Assembly (NCBI GenBank): GCA_029204225.1
Contig: CM055108.1
Coordinates: 17,239,125-17,299,124, forward strand
From: Diphasiastrum complanatum
Taxonomy: Eukaryota; Streptophyta; Lycopodiopsida; Lycopodiales; Lycopodiaceae
Direction: 5' to 3'
Length of the DNA stretch: 60,000 bases
Each line of letters starts with the position of its first letter. Positions within the stretch are counted from its first letter, which is position 1. The translations under genes were made by a program, and so were the position numbers. This document shows positions 1 to 10,991 of this stretch, piece after piece. The notes under the pieces are model-generated. The model was not told the DNA's origin, did no database searches, and worked only from the letters and a program-made list of their open reading frames with translations.

Positions 1-1
1 C

Positions 2-1300
2 TATGAGGAGACCTTTGCGCTGGTTTGTAAGTGGAATACTCTACGTCTACTTATTGCTTTAGCTTCACATTTTGGTTGGCCTTTGTATCAGAGGGATGTG
101 AAATCTGCTTTTCTAAATGGTGAGTTAGAAGAAGAAGTGTTCATGGATCAACCTGAAGGCTTTGTAATGAAAGGCCAGGAAAATAAAGTATGTCGCTTGA
201 AGAAAGCGCTTTATGGTCTTAAACAGGCACCACGTGCGTGGTATAGCAGGATTGATGCCTACTTTCGTTCAAAGGGGATGGTGAGAACACATTCTGATCC
301 AAATCTATATGTCTTATGCTTTGATGGTATGGTTGCTTTGATTGCTCTTTATGTTGATGACTTGATTATTATGGGAAATAATCAAGAGATGATATACATG
401 ATTAAGAAACACCTCATGGAACAATTTGAGATGACGGATCTCAGCCTGATGCATTACTGCCTTGGAGTAGAAGTGTGGCAAAAAGGACATGAAGTGGGTT
501 TAACACGGGTGAAGTATGTCAAAGAGTTGCTGCACAGGTTTAGGTTGCAGGATTGCAAACCAGTAAACACTCCTATTGAACAAGGTAAAAAGCTTTCTAA
601 GCTTGATGAATCACAGTCATTTGATGCTACGCTATATAGACAGTTAGTAGGGAGCTTGATTTACCTTACCACAACTAGACCAGTTATATGCTATGTTGTT
701 GGCATTGTAAGTCAGTTTATGGCAGCACCTACGAAAACGCATTGGAAAGTAGCTAAACGCATTTTGCATTATGTGAAAGGCACTTCAGAGTATGGCTTGA
801 TTTACAAGAAGCATGATGGTTTACCTGAGTTGTGTGGCTATGTAGTGAGGACTGGGGAGGTGACTATGATGATCGTAGATCCACCACAGGATATATATTC
901 CAGTTTTGTGGTAATTGCTTTTCCTGGTCTAGTAAGAAGCAAAGTACAATTGCTCTTTCCACCACAGAAGCAGAGTATAAGACAATGTGTAGTGCTACAC
1001 AAGAAGCTATATGGTTGAGACAAATCTTGGAAAAAAATTGGCATGAAGCAGAAAAATCCCACGACTTTACATAGCGACAGTCAGAGTGGCATTCAGCTAG
1101 CAAAGAATCCAGTGTTCCATGCAAGAACTAAACACATTGAGATTCAATATCACTTCATACGTGAGAGGCTGCTGAGTCGTGAAATTCATGTTGTTGATTG
1201 TAGCATAGAAGAACATCTAGCTGATATTTTCACTAAGCCACTTACTGGAGAAAAGTTTAATAAGTTTAGATCAAAGATTTCTGTACTTAAAGTTTGTTGA
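2..1300 (+). pseudogene. Ty1/copia pol 3' part (RT and RNase H), element Cop1, 5' end outside window
   Basis: This is the reverse transcriptase and RNase H end of a copia polyprotein. It enters the window in frame 2 with the conserved YEETFA block, then shows the VKSAFLNG and LYGLKQAPRAWY motifs and the catalytic YVDD (about 350-361). The RNase H part has the TTEAEY motif (about 964-990) and ends with ADIFTKPL before a TGA at 1298-1300. The frame breaks twice: near 830-850, where the text moves to the frame carrying EDWGGDYDDRRS, and near 1060, before HSDSQSGIQLAKNP. The usual RPD motif before the RNase H region reads RPV. The copy is therefore dead. The family assignment is sure; activity is excluded by the frameshifts. 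Confidence 0.93.
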
Positions 1301-1344
1301 CTTTAAAGCTATGTATATGACTGTATAAAAAGTGACTCTACTTT

Positions 1345-1650
1345 AAGGGAGAGAGTTAGAATTAAAGTTAGAATCACTGTGTTACTGTATTGTGGGTCCT
1401 ATCAGTGGATGAGGATCAGTTGGCCTCGCCACGAGGCAAGTCGACGGGACACACGTCCCGCCAACGGCAACCTGGGTCATGCATGGGTTGCCTGAGTGAA
1501 CAACTATATGTACAGTGTAATTTCATTTTGAAAAACACAGTTGCTATGTGAGCTTGCTTAGGAGAGTGATTTTTTGTCTGTGTTACTGTGTAGCATGATC
1601 TGTATTCCTGTGCAAAGCAAATTCTAAGTCCATGGTCATTCTGATTACAT
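1345..1650 (+). repeat. Polypurine tract and putative 3' LTR of Cop1
   Basis: A purine run (AAGGGAGAGAG) lies about 45 bases after the pol stop, where copia elements place the plus-strand primer. The 3' LTR should begin just after it, near 1354. The right edge is only a guess at about 1650. No second LTR copy is in the window to compare, and neither TG nor CA end is clean. Confidence 0.4.
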
Positions 1651-2640
1651 AGCCAAACATTAATAAAACACTAGAAGAATAATTTGTTGTGAACAACTAG
1701 ACAGATTATATGTCGCGAATAATTCACGAAGAGCTAGACTGCGTTCGACTGATAATCAGTTGTGAATGATTCGCGAAAGGCAAGACTAAATATTAGCGTC
1801 AACAACTAGACTAATACTAACTTGCTAAAAACAGATTACTAGATTGAGCAACAAGAAAGTCAAGCAGAATGAAAATAAGCATAGCAATATTGACTCAAAT
1901 CTGAACGCAGAATGAAAGAGTTGTTATCAGATTAAGTATAGTAAGATATACATGTCAATAATGCAGTAGAGCACAAGACAATAGCGGACGAAACCACGTG
2001 CTCTACAAAGCTAATTCAATCTGTAAAGGAATGAACCTATTACTGACAATAAAGAATCAATGTGCAAGGCATCTACTTCGTCTATCTCTGATAAGCTTCT
2101 GATGCTATTATTTTACACACACTTGTTCTTGGTTTCTCTCAATCAATCTGAATACGCAAATGGTACACAATGTTACAGGTGTGCAAATGAAGAAAGTACA
2201 AAGTGGATGTGCTATCTGTAGGAAATCGTGTGTGGCTGCAGTCGTTGTCAAGTCTATTAGCGCAGTTGCATGGGGTGAGCATGAAAAGGGTACGACGTCA
2301 GCCTTTGCTGAAGTGAACGTTGGTGAAGATGCAAAAAATGCGTCACTCTGACGAAATGCCTTAGGATTTGATTCACAGGGTGCCTTCTCTTTTTCTAGGG
2401 CACCTTTGGCATTTTGTAAGGCAGTGTCGTCTTTTTCACCTATCACAAAACATGTGTAAAAACACAGTTTTGCCTTTTCTTCGCCTGTTGGAATTTACTT
2501 GTATTTATGAAGATAGTCGTGTTTTATTCGTCTGTCTTATTTTACATGTAAATATGCAAACTGTGCGACAACGTGAGTAAAAGTGCAACATGAATGGAGG
2601 TAGATTAAAATGGGATTTAGGAGAGTAGAAGAGATAAATC
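1651..2640. other. No recognisable gene; repeat-derived spacer
   Basis: No coding motif is recognised. A stretch near 1700-1780 carries TCGCGAATAATTC and ATTCGCGAA, the same kind of CG palindrome seen in the CopA and CopB LTRs, so at least part is probably retroelement-derived. A 112-codon minus-strand frame (2108-2446) matches no family I know and has no supporting context. Confidence 0.5.
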
Positions 2641-2693
2641 CAACACAGAAGTGTGCAGAGTTTCACCCTTCTCTACCCTAAACTCCTCCCTCG

Positions 2694-2950
2694 TTGTTTC
2701 TCCTTTTTGAGACCCTTCAACTTCATCATCTGCCCCTTCATTTTTCACATCCACCACATGCACATCCTCCTGCTCTTCCTCCTCCTGTTGGTCATGCGTT
2801 GTCTAGTGGTCCTGCTGGTCCTGCTGTGCCTGGTCTTGCTGCTCTTGGTTTTGTTGCTGGTCTTCATGGTCTTGCTGCTGGTCCTACTCTTGATGCTCCT
2901 GCTGGTCCCGCTCTTTCTCCTTATCTTCATCCAGCTTGTCTATGTCAAAT
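2694..2950. repeat. Low-complexity CT/GGTCCTGCT-rich segment, collagen-like in one frame
   Basis: The plus strand repeats variants of GGTCCTGCT and CTTGCTGCT. In one frame this reads as imperfect Gly-Pro-Ala and Gly-Leu triplets, in another as Leu/Val-rich, and on the minus strand as Ser/Lys/Thr-rich. Three open readings of one biased sequence are what simple repeats give, so no gene is called. It may be a relic of a real collagen-like coding repeat. Confidence 0.5.
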
Positions 2951-4918
2951 AGTAATTTTTGCCTTGTCTGTTTTGCCCTCTTCTGTCTGATCGTGGGGTT
3001 GCTCTGTTGCGGAGTAGTCTATATCATCTTTGAACTTTGAAAGTTATTCCAGCATTTCATTTATTGTTGAATCCGCGTCTGGGTCCTTGTTTAGTTGCTG
3101 GACTTCATGCAATGGCTTTATAGCACATTCAAATGTCATACTAACATGGGTTTAGAAATTTAGTTCATCGAGATCACATTGATTTAATCTTTTAATAGAA
3201 ATTGATATATACAATCTGTAGTCTGAGCCTTGAGGTGGAGGCTGCAGAATCAAGGAACTTAGGAAAGGAGCTGGGTAGTTGAAAGCTGTTCAGTGTTGTT
3301 GATCAATTAAGGTTTTTAGTACGAATCATGATCAAGCGACAGAATGAACTATGAATATAGTGATGGCAATATGGATTTGTGGGTTGACAGCATAATCCAG
3401 TACATTGGATCTTGTAACAACAACAGGACATTCGCTTAGGGAACGTGGATGCAGCAGCAATTCCATGGAAGGAAGCAAGGAAAGCATGTGGGCGGCAGAC
3501 TGAATGTATAGGCAGCGCAAGGCACGAGCTAAACTAACGGGCATAGTGAAACACGGAGTCTTGTTTGTGTTACCAACAGGTAAGGTCTAACTTCCAACGC
3601 TTTGTAACTGGTCCGGCTGTAGCTGAAACAACCAACAGTACTGGTAGCAGCACTGATGGCAGAGATGGATCGTGGTGGAGGGAATGAAGGAAGGAAGCAT
3701 GGGGAAGGAGATATGAGTAGAATGTGAGAAACTGTCACGTGACAGAGCACGAAATAACGGTTCCCTGCTGCGCGCTCATCATCATGAGGCTGGGCTGCAC
3801 TCCCTAAGTAGTGAGGACTACTATTACTTGGTTTCTTGTCTGTCAGTCATGAAATCTGGATGCTCAAGCCTCAAGTTACATGTTTCCTAGAGCTTAATAC
3901 AAGAAAAGAGGAGCTCAAGAGTCAAAACATATGCCCCATGGAAGCTTTCCCATTGTCCTCGAAATTGCACTTAAAGAACACATTGTTATTTGGCCCCACC
4001 GGCCTCATAGCCCCACGGGCCACAATGAGGTGTTCTTCCTCTTCCACCTCCCAAATGCCTCAATCCATAATTGGAAGGGTGTGGGGTCAAATAGGTTGTG
4101 TGTCTAGTGCCTACCTTATCTCTAAAGTGGAGTAGATACTTTGGCTTGATATCCAATCTTAGAAGCTGATTTCATGGGCTCATTTTCAAGCCCTAAGATT
4201 GCTTGGATTGGAATCAAGCACAACAGAGCCCAAGTTGTGGCAAGAACCACCCAACTAATCATCTAATGAGCCGTTAGACACACCCAAACTGATCCCTATA
4301 CTAGATACTGCAATAGCTTGAGGATAGAAGCCTTGATCGATTGTCGATAATAACAATATGTCGAAAGTGGTAGGATGAGGATTACATCTACTCTGCCTAA
4401 CCCTAGCCTCCATAAGTCACGGGGACTCTACTTTTAGGATCATCCCCTCTATCATGCATAGCTACAATATCCGATATAGACATCATCTGCAACCACTCTC
4501 GCATGAGGCAGTGCCTTGATTAGATAGGGACATAGGACCTCTTTTGGGTTAAGGGCTACCTTACGATGTAGGCCAGCCCTAATACCAACCATACAGGTTT
4601 AAGGATAGCATTCTTCCCACCTTATTTCAATTTTGACCTCAAAGTGAAAATGAGAAAAATTCTTCCTTAATGAATTAATTTGCTCTCAAGAATCTTCATC
4701 ACTAGAACCTCCTTTCCAATGAGCCAGAGGTTTGGTTTTGCTTTCTAATTTGCTAATTTCTAATTTGCTTTTGGCAGGTACCCAAAATCTTTTTTGAGTT
4801 CTAAAGAGGTTTTCTAGGATATATTTTTTAGGAGTTATTTTTTGATGCTGAAGTGTCTCCTTCATGTAACCTGAGTTTTAAATCAACTTGCATGATATAC
4901 AAGGTGTACTCTATGAAC
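2951..4918. other. No recognisable gene
   Basis: About 2 kb of AT-rich sequence with short scattered frames on both strands. No domain motif, LTR end, primer site or RNA gene could be recognised. It is probably old repeat-derived sequence. Confidence 0.5.
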
Positions 4919-4923
4919 ACTAA

Positions 4924-5563
4924 TGGGAGAGACTTCAACTAGTTTGATCAATATTGAGTCAAATGCTACATTTGTTTATTTGGTAATTGACGCCAATTTC
5001 ATATTAGACTTAGACATTTACTTTTTTATAGTCATATTAGTCCAAATGCATTTGAAATTACTCGTTTTAGAGTTGGAGGGAAAGCTAGAAAGTCAAGTTA
5101 CTAGTAGATTCAAATTTGAATAAGGTTCATGGAACCTAGTCACTCTATGTTAGGGTTTATCATTTTGGAGGGAAACCAAACTTTTGAATATTCATGGATC
5201 TACTATATATAGTTGTACACACGTAAGAAAAGACTGATCTTCCACCTCTCTTACCTCATTCATGCTTATACATGGTTCTCTTGGGTTCTACTATCCATTG
5301 GTGCACTCCACTTGTAATATCTTGCAATTTTATGTGTTTGTTATTGCTATTTTTGTGTGAAATACAGTAAGGTACTGTTGTTGTATGGACAGTAGCTTCT
5401 ATTTATGTTTTGATTCATGTTTGAACAAGTTCTATTAGAATTAGCATTCTATTTTGTGTGTAGATGCTGATTTTTCTACCTTGGCAAGATTGGTGAACTA
5501 CTTGTTTTTGTAACCAAAGATCTTCAGATGATTTGGATATGAATTGATCCAAAGTCTTTCACA
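4924..5563 (+). mobile_element. Solo LTR of the CopG copia family, with 5-bp TSD
   Basis: This 640-bp segment aligns along its whole length with the reverse complement of the CopG LTRs (35797-36437 and 40966-41615). Shared blocks include the start (TTCAACTAGTTTGATCA), ACATGGTTCTCTTGGGTTC in the middle, and the TTTCACA end. It is flanked by the direct repeat ACTAA at 4919-4923 and 5564-5568, the 5-bp duplication made by copia integrase. No internal region is present, so this is a solo LTR left by recombination between the two LTRs of a full element. A TATA-like CTATATATAG lies near 5201-5210. Confidence 0.88.
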
Positions 5564-5568
5564 ACTAA

Positions 5569-6792
5569 CACCCTCGAGAAATCCAATTGATAAGATCCAA
5601 TTCTCTTAAGAATTATCTATAGTCCACTAAAATGTATCAATAGTTTTTTATGTTTGCTTGTATGTACGACATTAAAATCTTTAGAAATTATCAAATACAC
5701 CAACATTCAATTCTCAAGGAGTTCATTTTAAATCAACAGAATATTTGGCTTGTTCTTGATCACTCAAAATAATTTCATGTGCTGATAGCAACATTTCTAG
5801 CATCATGTATAAAATTGGCTACTTTGTATCATATGAACAGGTCCTAATTCATTGCAACCCAATCAAATGATGAAGAAGATATCTGAATATGAAGAAATAT
5901 CTAATGGACACAACAACGATAATCTTATTCAACAATATATCGAAGAAAAGATATGCAACTAAATAAATCTAAAGGAAGGATCATTAAACGAAGGGCAGTT
6001 AGAAAACGACACACACCTTAACGAAAAGGCTAACCCTAAAGAAGAATATTCCTAATTGTTCACACCTCATGTAAACGTTGCAACCTTCCACGTGCTCATT
6101 TCTCATTGGAACAAAGTTGTGTGACTAGAATGCCACATAAGATCTCTACATTTGTAATTTTCTAATTGGTTAGAACTAGTTAAGTAAATATGAATAAGAA
6201 TCGACATATCAGTTGTCAAGAGATGTGTATATTCACACTCGACTCTCTATATGTAGTCCACAAATGCTTCAATGTAATTACCTAGTTCTCAAGAGAACAC
6301 AGAGAGTTGTTTACATTGCTCTGAGATGTTCGTGAGCTTCTCTATATCAGACTTACTTTTGCAACAGTGCCTTTTTCGTTTGACAAACTTAATTAGGTGC
6401 ACAGACCGATATATCGATCTGGCCAATAAGTCGAATGTTCTTCCCCAGTAATGAAATACATTCGATATGAGAATTGTCTGATCAATTATCCTTTTTTTAT
6501 TGTATGTTGAAGTCACATCTTAACTAGTGATATTGGTCACCAATTTCATTGAATGTTTGTTGACAACGAGTTTTAGTACCAAGAACAACAAATAAACCAA
6601 AATCATCTATAATCACATCAATAAGCAGTTCCTTTGTGGTTGGACTATCTGTTATGCTACATTTCCATACTTTTGAGATAAATATAGTACGACATATGCT
6701 TATTTTTGGCGGGATTGCTAATCTGTTGGATTTAAATGATTATTTGTTGAAGATAAATGCCAACTGTAGGAAGCAGTACTAGAGTTGAGCAT
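5569..6792. other. No recognisable gene
   Basis: AT-rich spacer between two LTR copies. Short frames occur but none has a known motif. A CCACGTGC G-box core is present near 6090, without a gene next to it. Confidence 0.45.
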
Positions 6793-7217
6793 TGTGAAAT
6801 ATTCAACTAGTTTGCTCATATTTGCTATATTTCCATATTTGGCATATTGACGCCAACTTTGTTTTTTAGACTTAGAAATTGACTTTTCAAAGTTCATCAG
6901 TATAAATGTCATTAGAATAAACACTTTTTGAAAGTGTGGGAAAGGTAGAAGGCGAGTTTGATTAGATTCAAATTTGAATGTTGGGTACTTTGAATCTAGA
7001 CCCAAAAATAGTAAAGCCAAGTGGCCAGATAGGTTTTGGACCTACTATAAAAGGATGTAACTCGTGGAGAGAGTGATCTTCTCTCTTCTCTATCTCATTT
7101 CATTCTTATACATGGTTCTCTTGGGTTCTACTATCCATTGGTACAGTAGCTTGCTGGTTTTGTACAGATAGCAACAGTACTTTATCATTTCATTCAAGTT
7201 TGATCAAGTTCTAGCTT
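6793..7217 (+). repeat. Truncated LTR of the CopG copia family
   Basis: The segment starts with TGTGAAATATTCAACTAGTTTG and follows the CopG LTR through a TATA box (ACTATAAAAGG, about 7045-7055), the ACTCGTGGAGAGAG block and the ACATGGTTCTCTTGGGTTC block. It is shortened internally and stops after GATCAAGTTCTA, lacking the last part of the LTR. It marks a third copy of this LTR family within 3 kb. Confidence 0.8.
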
Positions 7218-7389
7218 TAGTCTACACCATTCACCTTGGGTCCAATCTAATCCAAGGGTCTTAAAAATGTACATTAGAAATGACATGATACATGTGAGTT
7301 TCAATTTGGACCCAACTTTGAAAGTTTTAGACTAAGTTTATTAACTTGACATTGTGGCATCAAGTTTTATCTTATTAACAATAAGGCCC

Positions 7390-8254
7390 AAGTCTTTTAT
7401 TCTATCTACAACTTGACCCAAGATGATCTCTCTCATAATGACTTTCTCCCTTCCAAAGTGGTATGCTACCTCGATGTGCTTGCATTTTGCATGGGAAATT
7501 GGATTGTCGAGATATTATCACATTTGACAATAGGTAGATCTTCATCCTTGATTCACCTTATGATTAGCCTCTTGATCCACAAGACTTCCTTGGTGGTTGT
7601 TGTAAGGGCCTTGTACTCGGCTTCACATGATGATAAGGAGATTGTATCTTGCTTCTTGGATAACCAAGATACAAGATTGCCTCCAATAAAGATGGTGTAA
7701 GCACTTGTGGACTTCCTATCCACTTTATCACTTGCAAAGTCCGAATCTAAAAATGAAACCAGTGTTAGTCCTCTCCTTCGTATATCAAACCATAATATAA
7801 TGTGGAGGAAACATATCTCAAGATTTCCAATAACAAACTTTTGGATCTTGCATGTATTGACTCAATTTGTGCACACTAAAACTCAAATTCGGCCTATTTA
7901 TGGTCAATCTAATAAGGGAGCCAATAAAACCCCTATATCAAAGGATCTTTTACAACATGCTCCATTAGAGCATCTATACTTTTACAAATTTCCATATGAA
8001 ACCTTTTAAGCATAGAAAGAGGATATCTAGATTGACTAATAAAAGCTTGATCTTTCCATAGATCTATATCTAGGCCTAAGATGTAGTGGAGTTTTCCTAG
8101 ATCTTGCATCTTAAACGCACTCCCTAGTGCACTTTTTTTCTTCAACAAGCTTCATGCAACTTCCACTCAAAATATTGTCATCTTCAGAAATGATGAGAAC
8201 GACTGAATGGCTATCTACAAACTTTATGTACAAAGAAAGACCATAGTCACCTAT
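7390..8254 (-). pseudogene. Ty1/copia RT and RNase H relic
   Basis: Read on the minus strand, 8254-7933 gives the end of reverse transcriptase: a VVLIIS-EDD version of the usual VVLIIYVDD, then MQDLGKLHYILGLDI. Below it, 7750-7420 gives RNase H, with DSDFASDKVDRKSTSAY, WLSKKQDTISLSS and EAEYKALTTTTKE. The frame is broken several times and the catalytic YVDD is damaged, so it is a dead fragment. The plus strand here has open frames only because they mirror the antisense pol sequence. Its upper end abuts the GypD LTR at 8255. Confidence 0.85.
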
Positions 8255-8627
8255 TGTGGCATGTTTTTAATTGCTTTATGCTTAGTTTAGCCACAATTTA
8301 TATTTCCATTTCCCTTTGGGAGTTAGTATTAGTTTTACAGTTTGCTAGAGCCTTAGCAAGCCTAGTTTAGTGTAGATCCTTGCTAGTTCGGTAAGCCTTA
8401 GCAAGTTTATTTTTTTTCCAAGTAGTGGCTAATTGGGTACCACCTTAGCCACACCATTTTATTTTGAGCACCAGTTGGGAAGCCTTGGTGATCCTTGTTT
8501 GTTTATGTTCTTTTTACAGTTGAAAGCTTGTGTGAACTTAGAATATGGATGACGGGTCTACCACTATACTACACAAGAACTCTTCATTAGGCCTAGCCAC
8601 CGCATAGAAGTAGTTTTACTTCCAACA
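8255..8627 (+). repeat. Putative 5' LTR of gypsy element GypD
   Basis: The right edge is set by the primer site: the sequence ends TTCCAACA just before TTGGCATCGTTGCC. The left edge is placed at the TG of TGTGGCATG, where copia pol homology stops. The resulting 373 bp is short for a gypsy LTR but plausible. No matching 3' LTR was found in the window, so the left edge is an inference. Confidence 0.55.
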
Positions 8628-8628
8628 T

Positions 8629-8643
8629 TGGCATCGTTGCCGC
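8629..8643 (+). other. Primer-binding site, tRNA-Asp type, GypD
   Basis: TGGCATCGTTGCCGC matches all but one position of the tRNA-Asp-complementary primer site (TGGCGCCGTTGCC) known from plant Athila/Tat gypsy elements. Its position directly after a CA-ending LTR and before a gag leader supports the call. Confidence 0.65.
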
Positions 8644-9508
8644 TTTTTAAGATTTTTTTCTACCTAGCTTTCTTTTCCTTTCGTTTTTTCGCTTTCATGT
8701 TTGTGTGTATTCTTGCTTGCTTTTTTACCTTCACATCACAGCGCGAAACTTCTCTCTAGGTCCTCAACGAGCTACGGAGCAACCTATCAAGCCAGGGGAA
8801 AAACAACAAATGTGTCAACTTGGGCATTTCTTTGAAATAAATGACCCAAGTGACATTTATTTCTGACATTTATATCAACTAAATAGGTATATCATAATTT
8901 GTCGATCTGTTTGCAGCCCTAACAGACACTGAACTTTCATCCTATCACCTCCACAAATTCTAACCCAGCTCAAATTCTATGAAAATAGCTTGATAAACTG
9001 TCAAAATTCCTTGTTTTCCACCTAAACTTCATCTTAGAATTTGCCGACTTCCTTGAGACTAGGTCTAGTAAAGATCAGTCCTCCAGTAGCTCTGCGAATT
9101 CTATCTCAGAGATTTTGCCTGTTTTTTATCAGAAAGTCACTTTTTTTAACATTTCCACTCTCTATAAGCAAAACATTTGTATCAAAAATCGCTAGCCATA
9201 CTACGAAATTGCCCTCAGTGAGCACGATTCCTTTGTACCCTCCGCGAATTCTATCATTAAATGTTTTTTCAAAAAACATTAAAAAAATCAGTATTTTGAC
9301 AAAAATCACTCCCTGTTAGAATTCGCGAGTTCTGTAGTTGGATTCCTTTATCTCTCCACGATTTCTTAGCCTGTCCGCAAATTCTCTTACAAAATAAAAG
9401 ACTAGTTTTTTGTCCAAAATCCTCCATTCTGCAAGAAAACTGCCCTTTTTGCCAAGTACAGTACTGCTTTGATCATCTGTATTGTTACTCTATTCCTCAA
9501 CCTGCATC
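8644..9508 (+). other. GypD untranslated leader
   Basis: About 865 bases between primer site and gag start, without a long frame. It contains several spaced variants of CGCGAATTCT (for example near 9093, 9241 and 9320), a pattern that recurs downstream of the gypsy pol at 30.36-30.72 kb. Confidence 0.6.
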
Positions 9509-10985
9509 ATGTCTCGAAATTGTGCTGAATCTTCCAACCCAACTCCTCCATGACTAGAACGTAGAATTCCACGTATAGATGCACCAAAGTATGACGGAGA
9601 ATCTAACCAAGTCCAATTTCTTCAAGACTTTGATAATGCATGCCAGTTCTATGGAGATACCTCTAAAACTGAAAAGCTCCACCTACTTCCCATGGTACTC
9701 TATGGAATAGCCAAAGAGTGGTATCTCAACCTCGAAGCTCCTGATCTTGCTTCTTGGACCACCCTCAAGGACGCCCTCATCAAGCATTTCAAACCATCCA
9801 AACTGACTCAGAGCCCATTCATCCAAATCACCCATATCAAGATGCGTCTTGATGAGTCTGTTCGAAACTACATTGAGCATTTTAAACATCTCAAAGTAGA
9901 ATGTGTTGACGAAAATATCACTAAACGTATGGCCATAAAATTGTTCTTGCTTGGATTGCCTAAAAACATCCGCCGCGAACTAAAACTAGTTGACCTTTAT
10001 GATCAACTTAAAGATGTAATGACTAATGCTATCCGTGAAAAAGACGAAGTTTCTGACAATGACTTTGACCATCATGAAAAGAAATCTAAGAATCTTGTCC
10101 ACCATAATCACCCGGAGTCTGGAAATGTTGCCCAATCTTCTGAACTTCTGCATCAAATGGAAATCTAGCAAAAAGCTCAGCAAACTCATATGGATAAACT
10201 CACTGCTTATTTCCAAACCGCCATGAAAAATATTGCTGAAAAAGCTTTTCCCGCTAGAAAGAATGTCCAGTGTCCGATGATTTGCTCACAGCATCATATA
10301 GCTAATGAATGCTCTCAACTGTGAAATCATTTTCCATCAGCATCCAAACCCATGTACCATGCGTACCACCCCTACTCTCCACAACATCTCACTCCACGAC
10401 CAGGGGTATACCAACTACAACCAACTGCACCAAATCAGTACCAACCATGCCAACAGTTTGCCGTTGACCAATCTACTCCACAACAAGCTTTCTATTTTCT
10501 TGATCCCACTACCATCGATCCAACAAATTATTATGTGAAAGACAATACTCAACCAAGATACACCATTGAGACAGTTGTGTATTATACATATGATCCTAAT
10601 GCTCAAGCAGTTGACTCCAATGCCCAAACTGTGTTTGCCAAGCATCAACTTCCAGCAATATGAAGATGCTTTATCTACGCAACTTCCATCAAATTATGAT
10701 CCTAACCAAGCTGTGTTTGCCAAGCATCAACTTCCAGCAATACAAGGATGCTTTATCTATGCAGGTAAACACCCAAGAATTCGTTGCCCAGATAGACTTC
10801 TCTTTCCACCAGCTTGTGAAAATTGTGGCATTGAATACCATGTGAAGGATTGTCCTTCCCGTTCTAAACCAACCTACTCCTATTTGTTGCGTGCAAGTAG
10901 AAATCTTGCCAGTCGAAACTCATCAAGCATGGGTCTTGACTTGTGCCTAAACCCAACGCCAAGCCCCTACACTTGCACTAAAGAA
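9509..10985 (+). pseudogene. Ty3/gypsy gag, element GypD
   Basis: The frame opens at ATG 9509 and contains a Retrotrans_gag domain (about 9560-10030) with the pattern PKYDGE, LYGIAKEWYLNL, SWTTLKDALIKHFKPS and ESVRNYIEHFKHL. Behind it lie a degenerate zinc knuckle (CPMICSQHHIANEC, about 10280) and a second one (CENCGIEYHVKDC, about 10820-10860). Stops at 9551 (TGA) and 10166 (TAG) and an 82-bp tandem duplication at 10631-10794 that shifts the frame show it is dead. The gag coats the element RNA in functional relatives. Homology ends where the CopA LTR begins at about 10992. Protease and reverse transcriptase of this gypsy element are absent here. Confidence 0.85.
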
Positions 10986-10991
10986 ACAAAA

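Noticed and set aside
2108-2446. 112-codon minus-strand frame
   Set aside because: No known motif, no promoter, no neighbours; within composition-driven expectation for a 60-kb window.
2745-2930. Ser/Lys/Thr-rich minus-strand frame
   Set aside because: Reverse reading of the GGTCCTGCT low-complexity segment.
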